A stretch of DNA of 64,000 nt from RYN-133 sp963754285 (GTDB lineage: Bacteria > Actinomycetota > Actinomycetes > Mycobacteriales > Jatrophihabitantaceae). The number at the start of each line of letters is the position of its first letter. The first letter of the stretch is position 1. Below, in pieces: positions 27,616 through 35,784 of this stretch. Location: the NCBI GenBank assembly GCA_963754285.1, contig CAVWFN010000005.1, forward strand, positions 129,571 through 193,570, written 5' to 3'. The notes beneath the pieces are model-generated. The model made no database searches, had not been told where the DNA came from, and saw only the letters and a program-made list of their open reading frames with translations. The position numbers were made by a program, and so were the translations under genes.

Positions 27616-28547
27616 TGGCCAAGGACGAGAAGGTCAACGTCGAGGTCGACGGACGATCGCTGCAGCTGTCGAACCTGCACAAGGTGCTCTACCCGCAGAC
27701 GGGATTCACCAAGGGTGCGGTCATCGACTACTACAGCCGCATCGCTCCAGTGCTGCTCCCCCACCTCGCCGACCGCGCCCTGACGATCAAGCGATACCCC
27801 AACGGCGTCGACGAGAAATTCTTCTTCGAGAAGAACGCGACACGGGGCACACCCGATTGGGTGCGCACGGTCACGCTGCCCGTCCCCGGCTCGACGATGA
27901 ACCGCGACACGATCGACTTCGTCGTCGTCGAAGAACTGGCGACGCTGGTGTGGCTGGCCAACCTGGCTGCTCTCGAACTGCACGTGCCGCAATGGCACAT
28001 TCCCAAGCGCGCCCGGAAGCCACGCACCGACCTGCTGGTCTTCGACCTCGACCCGGGCGCGCCCGCAACGATCGCCGAGTGCTGCGAGGTCGCCGTCCTC
28101 CTGCGTGACCTGCTCGCCGAGGACGGCGTCGAATTGTTCGCGAAGACGTCCGGGTCGAAGGGCATGCAGGTCAGCGCCCCGATCGACGTCAGCGATCCCG
28201 GGCTGCCGTCCGAGTACGCGCACACCGTCGCGAAACGTCTCGAGGCCGAGCATCCCAAGCTCGTCGTCTCGCGGATGACCAAATCACTGCGCACCGGCAA
28301 GATCTTCGTCGACTGGAGCCAGAACAACCCGGCCAAGACCACGGTCGCGCCGTACTCGCTGCGCGCGCGCGACGAACCGACCGTCTCGACCCCGCTGACC
28401 TGGGACGAGGTGGAGACCGGCGGCATGCTGCGCTTCACCGCGGACGAGGTGCTGGCGCGCGTCGAGGAGCACGGCGACCTGTTCGCCGGCACCCTCGATC
28501 CGACAGATCGTGCGCGGATCACGCCACGCATGGCTACTGGCGAGTAG
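27615..28547 (+). CDS. ligD: LigD-type polymerase/primase domain protein
   Basis: 310 residues. It is an archaeo-eukaryotic primase-like polymerase. Features are LHKVLYPQTGFTKGAVIDYY (about 21-40), KRYPNGVDEKFFFEKN (about 59-74), and metal-binding LLVFDLDPG (about 140-148). KTSGSKGMQV (about 177-186) and KIFVDWSQN (about 231-239) follow. These make ends compatible by adding ribo- or deoxynucleotides before sealing. No 3'-phosphoesterase domain is present in the window. The start overlaps the ligase stop by one base, so the two chains are probably made in equal amounts. Confidence 0.92.
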   Translation: MAKDEKVNVEVDGRSLQLSNLHKVLYPQTGFTKGAVIDYYSRIAPVLLPHLADRALTIKRYPNGVDEKFFFEKNATRGTPDWVRTVTLPVPGSTMNRDTIDFVVVEELATLVWLANLAALELHVPQWHIPKRARKPRTDLLVFDLDPGAPATIAECCEVAVLLRDLLAEDGVELFAKTSGSKGMQVSAPIDVSDPGLPSEYAHTVAKRLEAEHPKLVVSRMTKSLRTGKIFVDWSQNNPAKTTVAPYSLRARDEPTVSTPLTWDEVETGGMLRFTADEVLARVEEHGDLFAGTLDPTDRARITPRMATGE

Positions 28548-28548
28548 A

Positions 28549-28566
28549 GTCCGAGCGACTTCGGAC
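28549..28566. promoter_or_regulatory. Candidate TetR operator before the TetR gene
   Basis: GTCCGA at 28549-28554 and TCGGAC at 28561-28566 form a perfect 6-bp inverted repeat with a 6-nt spacer. It starts one base after the ligD polymerase stop and lies 25 nt before the TetR start codon. An autoregulatory operator is the simplest reading. A weak terminator is less likely because no U-tract follows. Confidence 0.4.
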
Positions 28567-28590
28567 ATATCACCCCAGGAGCGACCGCTG

Positions 28591-29250
28591 ATGTCACGCG
28601 CCGACACCGGCAACGCCGAACTGACCCGCGGCGGACGGCTGCCTCGTTCGGCGCGGCGCAAGCAACTGCTCGCCGCCGCCCAGGAGGTGTTCGTCGCCAA
28701 CGGCTATCACGCCGCGGCCATGGACGACATCGCCGAACGGGCCGGCGTCTCGAAGCCGGTGCTCTACCAACACTTCCCCGGCAAGCTCGAGCTCTACCTC
28801 GCCCTGCTCGACACGCAGGCCGAGATGCTCGGCCGCGCCGTCCAGGAGGCCCTGGCCGCAACCGACGACAACCGCGAGCGCATCCATGGTGTGCTGTCGG
28901 CATACTTCAGCTTCGTGGGCCGAGACGGCTCCGACGGCGCGTTCCGGTTGATCTTCGAGACCGACCTGGGCAACGAGCCCGCCGTGCGGGCACGCGTCGA
29001 GGCGGTGTCGGAGCGCACGATGAAAGCGGTCGCCGACACCGTCGCCGGCGACACCGGCCTGGACCGGGCCAGCGCCGAACTGCTGTCGACGGCCCTGACC
29101 GGCGCGGCGCAGGTGGCGGCGCGCTGGTGGCTCGACCGCGACCGGCCGATCAGTCAGGGACAGGCGATCTTCCTGCTCGAGTCGCTGCTGTGGCGAGGCA
29201 TCTCGAACTTCCCGCGCCTGGACGAACACCCGCACGACCCGCCCGCCTAG
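28591..29250 (+). CDS. TetR/AcrR-family transcriptional regulator
   Basis: 219 residues from an ATG preceded by CAGGAG. N-terminal HTH (about 20-65): RKQLLAAAQEVFVANGYHAA followed by MDDIAERAGVSKPVLYQHFPGK. The helical ligand domain (70-210) has no recognisable ligand signature. It matches Rv3208 in the conserved order TetR-DUF3107. A perfect GTCCGA-N6-TCGGAC palindrome lies just upstream and may be its own operator. Targets are unknown. Confidence 0.88.
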   Translation: MSRADTGNAELTRGGRLPRSARRKQLLAAAQEVFVANGYHAAAMDDIAERAGVSKPVLYQHFPGKLELYLALLDTQAEMLGRAVQEALAATDDNRERIHGVLSAYFSFVGRDGSDGAFRLIFETDLGNEPAVRARVEAVSERTMKAVADTVAGDTGLDRASAELLSTALTGAAQVAARWWLDRDRPISQGQAIFLLESLLWRGISNFPRLDEHPHDPPA

Positions 29251-29262
29251 CGCTCGTCCCTC

Positions 29263-29338
29263 CACCGCGAGTGGTCAGTTACGCGCCGAGTGGTCACTAA
29301 TATCTGACCACTCGCGGGATAACTGACCACTCGCGGTG
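29263..29338. repeat. Nested palindromic element (four copies of a CGAGTGGTCA-type motif)
   Basis: An outer perfect 19-bp inverted repeat (29263-29281 with 29320-29338) encloses an inner perfect 10-bp repeat (29287-29296 with 29305-29314). The four half-sites all contain GAGTGGTCA or its complement. It sits in the 206-bp gap between the TetR and DUF3107 genes. It could form a cruciform, act as a terminator-like barrier, or be a REP-type mobile element. Nothing else in the window matches it. Confidence 0.8.
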
Positions 29339-29400
29339 TCTGCCGCCGATGGGCATTTGACGCGTTCGCTCTCGGCGCACCTCCTGCGGCAGCTCGACCG

Positions 29401-29421
29401 ACCACGCTCGGCTAGCGTGGT
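29401..29421. promoter_or_regulatory. Inverted repeat upstream of DUF3107 gene
   Basis: ACCACGCT (29401-29408) and AGCGTGGT (29414-29421) are perfect 8-bp arms around CGGCT. It lies 35 nt before the GTG start and includes a TAGCGT sequence that could be a -10 box. It may be an operator or mRNA 5' hairpin. Confidence 0.4.
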
Positions 29422-29456
29422 GAACACCGAGAACTGAGCGCTAGGAGGCATTTGCG

Positions 29457-29681
29457 GTGGAGGTCAAGATCGGCGTGCTGCACACGCCACGCGAGATCGT
29501 GGTGGAGAGCACCCAGACCCCGGACGAGGTCGAGAGCCTCGTCGCCGCCGCGTTCAAGAGCGTCGACGGGCAGCTTGCGCTCACCGATGAGCGCGGTCGC
29601 CGCGTCATCGTGCCGGCCAACTTGATCGCCTACATCGAGATCGCGCAGGCCGATGGGCGCCGGGTCGGGTTCAGCAACTGA
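29457..29681 (+). CDS. DUF3107 family small protein (TB9.4-like)
   Basis: 74 residues, GTG start with an AGGAGG ribosome-binding site 8-9 nt upstream. The sequence EVKIGVLHTPREIVVES, then a central LTDERGRRVIVPANLIAYIEI, covers the whole DUF3107 domain. It is the counterpart of mycobacterial Rv3208A (TB9.4). Its small beta-rich fold and conservation next to a TetR gene are known, but its function is not. The 16-nt gap to the next coding sequence on the other strand leaves little room for a terminator. Confidence 0.9.
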   Translation: MEVKIGVLHTPREIVVESTQTPDEVESLVAAAFKSVDGQLALTDERGRRVIVPANLIAYIEIAQADGRRVGFSN

Positions 29682-29697
29682 CTCGCAGGGAGTCGGT

Positions 29698-29874
29698 TCA
29701 GCCCTTACGGCCGAACACCCTCGCCATCAGGCGGTGGCCCCTGCGGCGGTGACGCCGTTCACGCAAGGCCCGTGGCTGACCCGGCAACGGGTCGCCCGTC
29801 CCGGGCTGCAATCCCTTTTCGGTCGGCAGTTGCTGCAAGCGACCGGCAGTGCCGGGCGGCATCCCGAACGACAT
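29698..29874 (-). CDS. Small basic protein, 58 residues, with strong ribosome-binding site
   Basis: Translation on the minus strand gives a 58-residue protein starting MSFGMPPGTAGRL and ending ARVFGRKG. The middle is rich in Arg and His (RALRERRHRRRGHRL, about 36-50). A GAGGAGGGG stretch lies 2-3 nt before the ATG, one of the strongest Shine-Dalgarno matches in the window. It is too short for usual ORF thresholds. It converges with DUF3107 and is divergent from the hypothetical membrane protein. No family is recognised; a nucleic-acid- or ribosome-associated role is only suggested by its charge. Confidence 0.55.
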   Translation of the reverse strand: MSFGMPPGTAGRLQQLPTEKGLQPGTGDPLPGQPRALRERRHRRRGHRLMARVFGRKG

Positions 29875-29890
29875 GGCCCCTCCTCGGCTG

Positions 29891-30376
29891 ATGAGCCTTA
29901 CCGATCACGGTAGGTCGGCGCCGACCTACCGTCCACTGTTACGCGCCGCGTTCGTGGCCGGCGTCCTCAGCGGCGCGCCGTCCACCGCCGCCGCGGTGGT
30001 CGGCGGCGACGACCCGCTCGCCGCAACACGTGCGGCCGGACGGTTGCTCGCTCCGCGCGTGGAGCGTGAGTCGACGGTGCTTGTGGCAGCCGCAGTTGCA
30101 CACGGCGCGCTGTCACTCGGCTGGACGGCCGTGCTGCAGCGCCTGCCCCGCGGGCTCGGGCGTGCCGCCGGCTACGGACTCGCGATCGCTGCTCTCGATC
30201 TCGGGCTCGCGCACGTCGTGCGCGGCGAGCGATTCGGTCCCATCGCGGCGCTCCCGGTACTCCCCCAAGTCGCTGACCACGTGCTGTTCGCGGTGATCGT
30301 CAACGCGGCGAGTCGCCACACGCGCGTCAGTGCGAAAGCCCGAGGGCGGTCATCCGGTCCTCATGGTGCGCGGTGA
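29891..30376 (+). CDS. Hypothetical small membrane protein
   Basis: 161 residues from ATG 29891; ATG 29873 is also possible, and neither has a clear ribosome-binding site. Hydrophobic stretches at about 20-35, 65-85, 98-115 and 128-142 suggest four membrane segments (for example LLRAAFVAGVLSGAPSTAA and HVLFAVIVNAA). The C-terminus is Arg/Ser-rich. It overlaps the convergent ferritin-like gene by 50 nt. No family is recognised. Codon use (third-position GC) supports coding. Confidence 0.5.
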   Translation: MSLTDHGRSAPTYRPLLRAAFVAGVLSGAPSTAAAVVGGDDPLAATRAAGRLLAPRVERESTVLVAAAVAHGALSLGWTAVLQRLPRGLGRAAGYGLAIAALDLGLAHVVRGERFGPIAALPVLPQVADHVLFAVIVNAASRHTRVSAKARGRSSGPHGAR

Positions 30377-30983
30377 TCCGTGAGATCAGCCCGGCCACTC
30401 CGGACAGGTCGCCCGTGCCCTCCATGAGCAACAACATCAACGCGTCGCGGTCGGCCAGGACGTGCTGGGTCTGGCTGATCGCCTCGCCGACCAGTCGGCG
30501 CGCCCACAACGCCAGGCGTCCGGCGACCGCGGGCTGGGCGGCGATCGCGGCGCGCACCTCGCGCACTGCGAACTCGGCCCGGCCGGCGTCGGCAAGCACC
30601 TCATGGATCAGTTCGCGCGTCGAAACGTCCACGTACTCCGCGACCTCGCGATAGAAGTCGGCAGCCATCCCGTCCCCGACGTAGGCCTTGACGACGCCCT
30701 CGAGCCAGGTCGTCGGCTCGGTCAGTGAGTGGTAGGTCTCCAGGGCCGCGACAAAAGGTTCCATCGCCGCAGCGGGCGCGACACGGCACTCGGTGAGCCG
30801 CTCGGCCAGGCGCGAATAGTGGGTCATCTCGACGGCAGCCATCGCCGACATGTGCGCTCGACCGTCGAGCGTGGGCGCCATCCGCGCGTCGTCGGCCAGG
30901 CGATCGAAGGCAGAAAGCTCGGCGTAGGCGAGTGCGCCGAGCAGGTCGACGATGGCGGGCTCGACGGTGGGATCTTCCGGCAC
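30327..30983 (-). CDS. Ferritin-like-fold protein (MiaE-like hydroxylase superfamily)
   Basis: 218 residues if the GTG at 30983 is used. TACCCT (30990-30995) stands 6 nt upstream, so leaderless initiation fits; ATG 31016 is an alternative. The helical bundle holds carboxylate and His ligands: AYAELSAFDRLADDA (about 19-33), MAAVEMTHYSRLAERL (about 49-64), REVAEYVDVSTRELIHEVL and ISRITAHHEDRM. This pattern marks a di-iron tRNA-hydroxylase-like protein, equivalent to Rv3210c. Catalytic activity has not been shown for this branch. Precedes the DEAD helicase gene in divergent orientation. Confidence 0.8.
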   Translation of the reverse strand: MPEDPTVEPAIVDLLGALAYAELSAFDRLADDARMAPTLDGRAHMSAMAAVEMTHYSRLAERLTECRVAPAAAMEPFVAALETYHSLTEPTTWLEGVVKAYVGDGMAADFYREVAEYVDVSTRELIHEVLADAGRAEFAVREVRAAIAAQPAVAGRLALWARRLVGEAISQTQHVLADRDALMLLLMEGTGDLSGVAGLISRITAHHEDRMTALGLSH

Positions 30984-31135
30984 GTCGGCAGGGTATCGGC
31001 AGGTGCTCGGTACCATGGGTACCACCATGTGAATTGCGCGTTGACCGGACTGCCCGGACGAGCCTCCCTCCCTACCAGGTCGCAGGCACCGTTTGAGCCG
31101 GCATTACTCGGTCAGCGCACCCGACGAGGATGCAG

Positions 31136-32719
31136 ATGACCGACAACTCAACAGCACAAGACTCCACCGAGCAGTCCACCGCACGATCAGAAGAAGAACC
31201 CGCGCCACTGGCGGCCCGCGCCCCCGTGCGCCCCGACAGCCCGGCCTTCAGCGACTTCGACGTCAACCCTGACATCGTCGCCTCGCTGGCCGATGTGGGC
31301 ATCGTGTCGACCTTCGCGATCCAGGAGCTGACGCTTCCGGTCGCGCTCGCCGGCAAGGACGTGATCGGACAGGCCCGCACCGGCACCGGCAAGACGCTGG
31401 GCTTCGGCGTCCCGCTGCTCAACCGCATCACGCTGCCCGGCGGTGACGCCGCCGCCCCGCAGGCGCTGGTGATCGCGCCGACGCGCGAATTGGCCGTTCA
31501 GGTGTCCGGTGACCTCGCGACGGCAGGCAAGCGGATCGGCGCGCGCGTGCTCACGATCTACGGCGGACGGGCCTACGAACCGCAGATCGAGGCGCTGCGC
31601 AGAGGGATCGACGTGGTCGTCGGCACGCCGGGCCGGCTGCTCGACCTGGCCGAGCAGGGTCACCTCGTGCTCGGCAACGTGCGCATCCTCGTGCTCGACG
31701 AGGCCGACGAGATGCTCGACCTCGGCTTCCTGCCCGACATCGAGAAGCTCATGAAGATGCTGCCCGCGTCGCGGCAGACGATGCTCTTCTCGGCGACGAT
31801 GCCCGGGCCGATCGTGGCTCTCGCCCGCACCTTCTTGAACCAGCCGTTGCAGATCCGCGCCGAGACCGACGTCGTCCATACCTCGACGAACCACGTCGAC
31901 CAGTTCGCCTACCGAGCGCATGCGATGGACAAGGTGGAGGTGCTCGCCCGCGTCCTGCAGGCACGCAACCGCGGGCTGACGCTGATCTTCGTCCGCACCA
32001 AGCGGTCGGCGGCCAAGATCGCCGACGATCTGGCCGACCGCGGCTTCGCCGTGGCGGCGGTGCACGGCGACCTCGGTCAGGGCGCACGCGAGCAGGCCTT
32101 GCGCGCGTTCCGCGCGGGCAAGGTCGACGTCCTCGTCGCCACCGACGTCGCAGCGCGCGGCCTCGATGTCGAGGGCATCACGCATGTGATCAATTACCAG
32201 GCGCCCGAGGACGAGATGACCTACGTGCACCGCATCGGTCGCACGGCCCGTGCAGGTAAGTCCGGAACGGCGATCACGCTCGTCGACTGGGACGACCTGC
32301 CGAAATGGAAGCTGGTGTGCGACAAGCTCGACCTGCCCTTCCACGAGCCCGTCGAGACCTACTCGACCTCGCCGCACCTGTACCTCGAACTCGACATCCC
32401 TGGCGACGTGACCGGCGTGCTGCCTCGCGCCGACCGCACTCGCGCGGGCCTCGACGCCGAGCAACTCGAAGACCTCGGCGGACGTGCCCCCCGCGCGGCC
32501 GCTCGCGACAAGCGCCCGGCCCGCAGTGGTGGCGAGCGCCCGCGCACCAACCGTTCGCGTCAACGCACGCGGGGCGGAGAACGCGTCGATGACGCCGCGA
32601 GCACGGCAACCGGTACGGCGGCGGTGTCCGCGACGGGCGACGACGCGACCGCTCGTGCGCCGCGCAAGCGCCGCCGGCGGCGTCGCCCGGCCGGTGGCGA
32701 GCGGCCCGCGGCTGACTGA
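31136..32719 (+). CDS. DEAD-box RNA helicase (RhlE-like)
   Basis: 527 residues; ATG 31136 has GAGGA 5 nt upstream, and in-frame ATG 31130 overlaps that site. Motifs in order: FAIQELTLPVAL (Q), ARTGTGKT (I), PTRELAVQ (Ia), VGTPGRLLDL (Ib), VLDEADEMLD (II), FSATMP (III), VATDVAARGLDVEGI (V) and HRIGRTARAG (VI). The C-terminal ~100 residues are an Arg/Gly/Ala-rich tail (RKRRRRRRPAGG) that probably binds RNA non-specifically. It matches Rv3211 in position. It likely remodels rRNA or mRNA in the cytoplasm. Confidence 0.93.
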   Translation: MTDNSTAQDSTEQSTARSEEEPAPLAARAPVRPDSPAFSDFDVNPDIVASLADVGIVSTFAIQELTLPVALAGKDVIGQARTGTGKTLGFGVPLLNRITLPGGDAAAPQALVIAPTRELAVQVSGDLATAGKRIGARVLTIYGGRAYEPQIEALRRGIDVVVGTPGRLLDLAEQGHLVLGNVRILVLDEADEMLDLGFLPDIEKLMKMLPASRQTMLFSATMPGPIVALARTFLNQPLQIRAETDVVHTSTNHVDQFAYRAHAMDKVEVLARVLQARNRGLTLIFVRTKRSAAKIADDLADRGFAVAAVHGDLGQGAREQALRAFRAGKVDVLVATDVAARGLDVEGITHVINYQAPEDEMTYVHRIGRTARAGKSGTAITLVDWDDLPKWKLVCDKLDLPFHEPVETYSTSPHLYLELDIPGDVTGVLPRADRTRAGLDAEQLEDLGGRAPRAAARDKRPARSGGERPRTNRSRQRTRGGERVDDAASTATGTAAVSATGDDATARAPRKRRRRRRPAGGERPAAD

Positions 32720-32763
32720 GCCCGGCTCCCAGAGCGCACAGGGCGATAGGTCAGGATGTGACC

Positions 32764-34104
32764 ATGCCGGGGGACGACGACGCGCCGACGAAGGTCGACG
32801 AGCCGTCAACCGAGGCCGCACCGGCGGACCCGGTCAGCACCGCAGCAGTGGCCGCTCACGCGCAGCGTCTGCGCCCGTTCCGCATCATCTACGCGGCCAC
32901 GGTGATTGCGGTGGTCGTCATCGCGCTCGTCATCGTGAAGATCGCCTACGACCACGGCGAGATCAGCCACGTCCACCTGCAGACGATCGAGTCCGCCCCG
33001 CCGTCGATCTCGAACGCGCCGACGCCGAGCACCACGCTCACGCAGGCGTGGTCGAGCACCGACGCGACCGCGATCGGAGCCCCGGTCGCCGAGGGCACCG
33101 TCGTCACCTACGACGAGCACACCATGCGCGGACGTGATGCGCTGACCGGGAAACAGACCTGGTCGTACACCCGGACCGACCGCACGTTGTGCACCGCGAT
33201 CCAGAGCCAGTCCGTGGCGATCGCGGTGTACAGGCTCGACGGCAACTGCGACGAGCTCACCGCCCTCGACGCCACCACCGGCACGCGCCGGTGGACGCGC
33301 ACGCTCGACAAGGACGGCGCGGTCTTCGACGGACCGGCGACCTACCAGGTCGACGGCAGCAACGTCATGTTCGTCTCGCGCACGTCGATCTACGCCGTGT
33401 CGATCGGCGGCACGGAGGACGAGGGCAACGGCGGTCTCGACTACTGGACCTTCTATCACGTCGGCTGCACGATCAACGGCGCTGTGCTCGGCAGTTCGGG
33501 TGCGCTGATCAGCCAAACGTGCCACGGCCAGGACTGCAGCGGGCACAAGTTCTGCGGCGACGGCACGCAGTTGCTGTTGCGCGACGGCAGCACCGGTTAC
33601 GACGACAAGTCGACGACCAACCCCGACATCGTGAAGTGGAACGACCTCGGCACCGACCTCGTCCCCACGTCGTCGGGCAACACTGTCACCGCGCGCGACC
33701 CGGACGGCGCGACACTGCACGCGTTCAACGTGAAGACCGGCAAGCAGACCGCGCAGCTCGCATTGACCGGCGACAGTGGCACGCAAGCCCCGTCGGGATA
33801 TGTCAGCGGCACCGACGGGGACGCGATCTGGATCGGCACGCGGCTCTACGCACTGAGCAGCGGCAGCACGTCGTTCCGGTGGCAGCTGCCGTCGACGACG
33901 ACGCCCACCGTGTCCGTAGTGGCGCAATTGTTCAAGGCGCAGCCGGCCCTCACCACGACGCGCAGCGCGGTCGTCGCATTCGACCCGAGTACCGGCAAGG
34001 TGACCACGCGGTACCGCGTCCCGGTCCCGGTCGCGGGCAGCATGGTCTATCCGCTCGGGGCGGGGCTCCTCGTCGGCGGCCCCCACACGGTCGTCTACCG
34101 ATGA
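32764..34104 (+). CDS. Membrane-anchored PQQ-like beta-propeller protein (Rv3212-like)
   Basis: 446 residues; ATG 32764, with a GTG two codons earlier. An acidic, Pro-rich N-terminus is followed by one membrane segment (about 40-62, IIYAATVIAVVVIALVIVK). The extracellular part has repeated outer strands such as GRDALTGKQTWSYTR and ALDATTGTRRWTRTL, typical of PQQ-like propellers. HAFNVKTGKQTAQL and AFDPSTGKVTTRYR continue the pattern. Paired cysteines may form disulfides. Position after the DEAD helicase parallels Rv3212, which has been linked to growth or cell envelope. The stop overlaps the next gene (ATGA). Confidence 0.8.
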   Translation: MPGDDDAPTKVDEPSTEAAPADPVSTAAVAAHAQRLRPFRIIYAATVIAVVVIALVIVKIAYDHGEISHVHLQTIESAPPSISNAPTPSTTLTQAWSSTDATAIGAPVAEGTVVTYDEHTMRGRDALTGKQTWSYTRTDRTLCTAIQSQSVAIAVYRLDGNCDELTALDATTGTRRWTRTLDKDGAVFDGPATYQVDGSNVMFVSRTSIYAVSIGGTEDEGNGGLDYWTFYHVGCTINGAVLGSSGALISQTCHGQDCSGHKFCGDGTQLLLRDGSTGYDDKSTTNPDIVKWNDLGTDLVPTSSGNTVTARDPDGATLHAFNVKTGKQTAQLALTGDSGTQAPSGYVSGTDGDAIWIGTRLYALSSGSTSFRWQLPSTTTPTVSVVAQLFKAQPALTTTRSAVVAFDPSTGKVTTRYRVPVPVAGSMVYPLGAGLLVGGPHTVVYR

Positions 34105-34958
34105 CCGGACAGCTCACGACTGCGGGCGAGCGCAGCATCATCGAGACGAGCGGCGGGCCGATCAGCGTGCTGCGTGCCGTCGGCGCCGGGGTGCCGGTGT
34201 TGCTGGTACCCGGGTACACGGGCAGCAAGGAGGACTTCGCGCCCCTGCTCGACCCGCTCGCAGCGGCCGGGTTCGTCGCGACCGCGATCGACCTCCCAGG
34301 ACAGTACGAGTCGCCCGGGCCGGCCGATCCCGAGGCATACACGCCTGCACAGCTTGCCGCGACCGTGCTGGAGGTCGCGGATTCGCTCGGCGCGACGCCA
34401 CACCTGGTCGGCCACTCCTTCGGCGGCCTCGTCGCACGTGCGGCGGTCATCGATCGTCGCGACGCCTTCGCCTCACTCGTCCTGATGTGCTCCGGGCCTG
34501 CCGGCATCGGCGGCGATCGCCGCTCGATGATCGAGCAACTCGAGCCGGTGCTCGTGTCGTCCGGGCTCGCCGCGGTCTACGCGGCGAGCTTGGCAGCGTC
34601 GCGGGCGCAGGCCGGTTACGTCGAGCCCGCCGCGCCGCTCGCGGCATTTCTCGAACGGCGCTTTCTGGCAGGCGCCCCGGCGATGCTGCAGGGCATGGGC
34701 CAGTCGCTACGGTCCGAACCCGATCGCGTCGCCGAACTGGACGCGGTCGACCTGCCGAAGCTGGTGCTCTACGGCGCGAACGACGACGCCTGGCCGACCG
34801 ACGTGCAAGACGACATGGCTCAACGGCTGCACGCCGGCACGAGCGTGATCGCCGACGCCGGACACTCGCCCGCCGTCGAGAACACGCCCGCTACCGCCGA
34901 GGCTCTCGTCCGGTTCTGGTCTGCGCTCGCTACGACCACTGCGGACGGCGCGCCGTAG
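34101..34958 (+). CDS. Alpha/beta hydrolase
   Basis: 285 residues. Motifs are LLVPGYTGSKEDF (about 33-45), nucleophile elbow VGHSFGGLVARA (about 100-111), and the acid in LYGANDDAWPT (about 222-232). The catalytic His is in ADAGHSPAVENT. Start is in the ATGA overlap with the propeller gene. Substrate is not identifiable; epoxide-hydrolase- or esterase-like activity is possible. Its 3' end overlaps the convergent PHP gene by 29 nt. Confidence 0.82.
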   Translation: MTGQLTTAGERSIIETSGGPISVLRAVGAGVPVLLVPGYTGSKEDFAPLLDPLAAAGFVATAIDLPGQYESPGPADPEAYTPAQLAATVLEVADSLGATPHLVGHSFGGLVARAAVIDRRDAFASLVLMCSGPAGIGGDRRSMIEQLEPVLVSSGLAAVYAASLAASRAQAGYVEPAAPLAAFLERRFLAGAPAMLQGMGQSLRSEPDRVAELDAVDLPKLVLYGANDDAWPTDVQDDMAQRLHAGTSVIADAGHSPAVENTPATAEALVRFWSALATTTADGAP

Positions 34959-35784
34959 GCCGGTCGATCAACTGCTCGTACGCGGCGGGATCTGTCGTGC
35001 ACACCGCGATCGGCGTCTGCTTGTTCGTGCCGTGATAGTCGGACGAGCCGGTGGGCACCAGCCCGAGTTCACGCGCGAGCCCGGCTGCCTGCGCACGATC
35101 GGTCGCATCGTGATCAGGGTGGTCGACCTCGAGACCGATCAGGCCGGCCGCCGCCATGTCAGCGACCACCTCGTCGCTCACCACCGGACCACGCCGTCGT
35201 GCGAAGGGGTGCGCGAACACCGGCACCCCGCCGGCCGCGCGCACGAGCCGGATCGCCGTGAACACATCGGTATCGGCCTTCGGCACGTAGTACGGGCGGC
35301 GCGAGGAGAGCCAGTCACGAAATGCAGTATCGACGTCGGGTACGACACCGGAGGCGACCAGCGCGCGACCCAGATGCGGCCGTCCGACCGGTCCACCGGC
35401 GGCGAGCGTCTCGACCTGTCCCCACGTGATCGGAACGCCGTCCGCGGTCATCCTGTCGACCATTTCGCGCGCTCGGTGCAGCCGCGTCTCGCGCAGCCGT
35501 GCCCGCTCGGCGCGCAGGCCCTCGTGGTCGGGATCGAACAGGTAGCCGAGCAGGTGCAGGCTGATCCGCCGTCCCTCGTCCGGCACGTAGCGGCATGAGA
35601 ACTCGGTACCGGGCACGATCGTCATTCCGGGCGGTCGAGCGGCAAATGCGTCGTGCCAGCCCGCAGTCGTGTCGTGGTCGGTGATCGCGAGCACGGTAAC
35701 CCCCGCGGCGGCAGCGACCGCGACCAGTTCGGCCGGGGTGTCGGTGCCGTCGGACGCGCTCGAGTGGGTGTGCAGGTCGATCAT
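34930..35784 (-). CDS. PHP-domain phosphoesterase (RNase AM / TrpH-like)
   Basis: 284 residues. PHP metal motifs are IDLHTHSSASDG (2-13), ITDHDTTAGW (about 34-43), PGTEFSCRY (about 58-66), VFAHPFA (about 189-195) and SSDYHGTNK near the C-terminus. Relatives hydrolyse 3',5'-nucleoside bisphosphates and trim 5' ends of rRNA precursors. The gene follows the PH-domain gene with a 4-nt overlap. The complete ligand set suggests an active enzyme. Confidence 0.88.
   Translation of the reverse strand: MIDLHTHSSASDGTDTPAELVAVAAAAGVTVLAITDHDTTAGWHDAFAARPPGMTIVPGTEFSCRYVPDEGRRISLHLLGYLFDPDHEGLRAERARLRETRLHRAREMVDRMTADGVPITWGQVETLAAGGPVGRPHLGRALVASGVVPDVDTAFRDWLSSRRPYYVPKADTDVFTAIRLVRAAGGVPVFAHPFARRRGPVVSDEVVADMAAAGLIGLEVDHPDHDATDRAQAAGLARELGLVPTGSSDYHGTNKQTPIAVCTTDPAAYEQLIDRPTARRPQWS

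Noticed and set aside
31009..31024. GGTACC-type palindrome near the ferritin-like/DEAD divergent region
   Set aside because: Short palindromes of this size are expected by chance; no related second site is seen.
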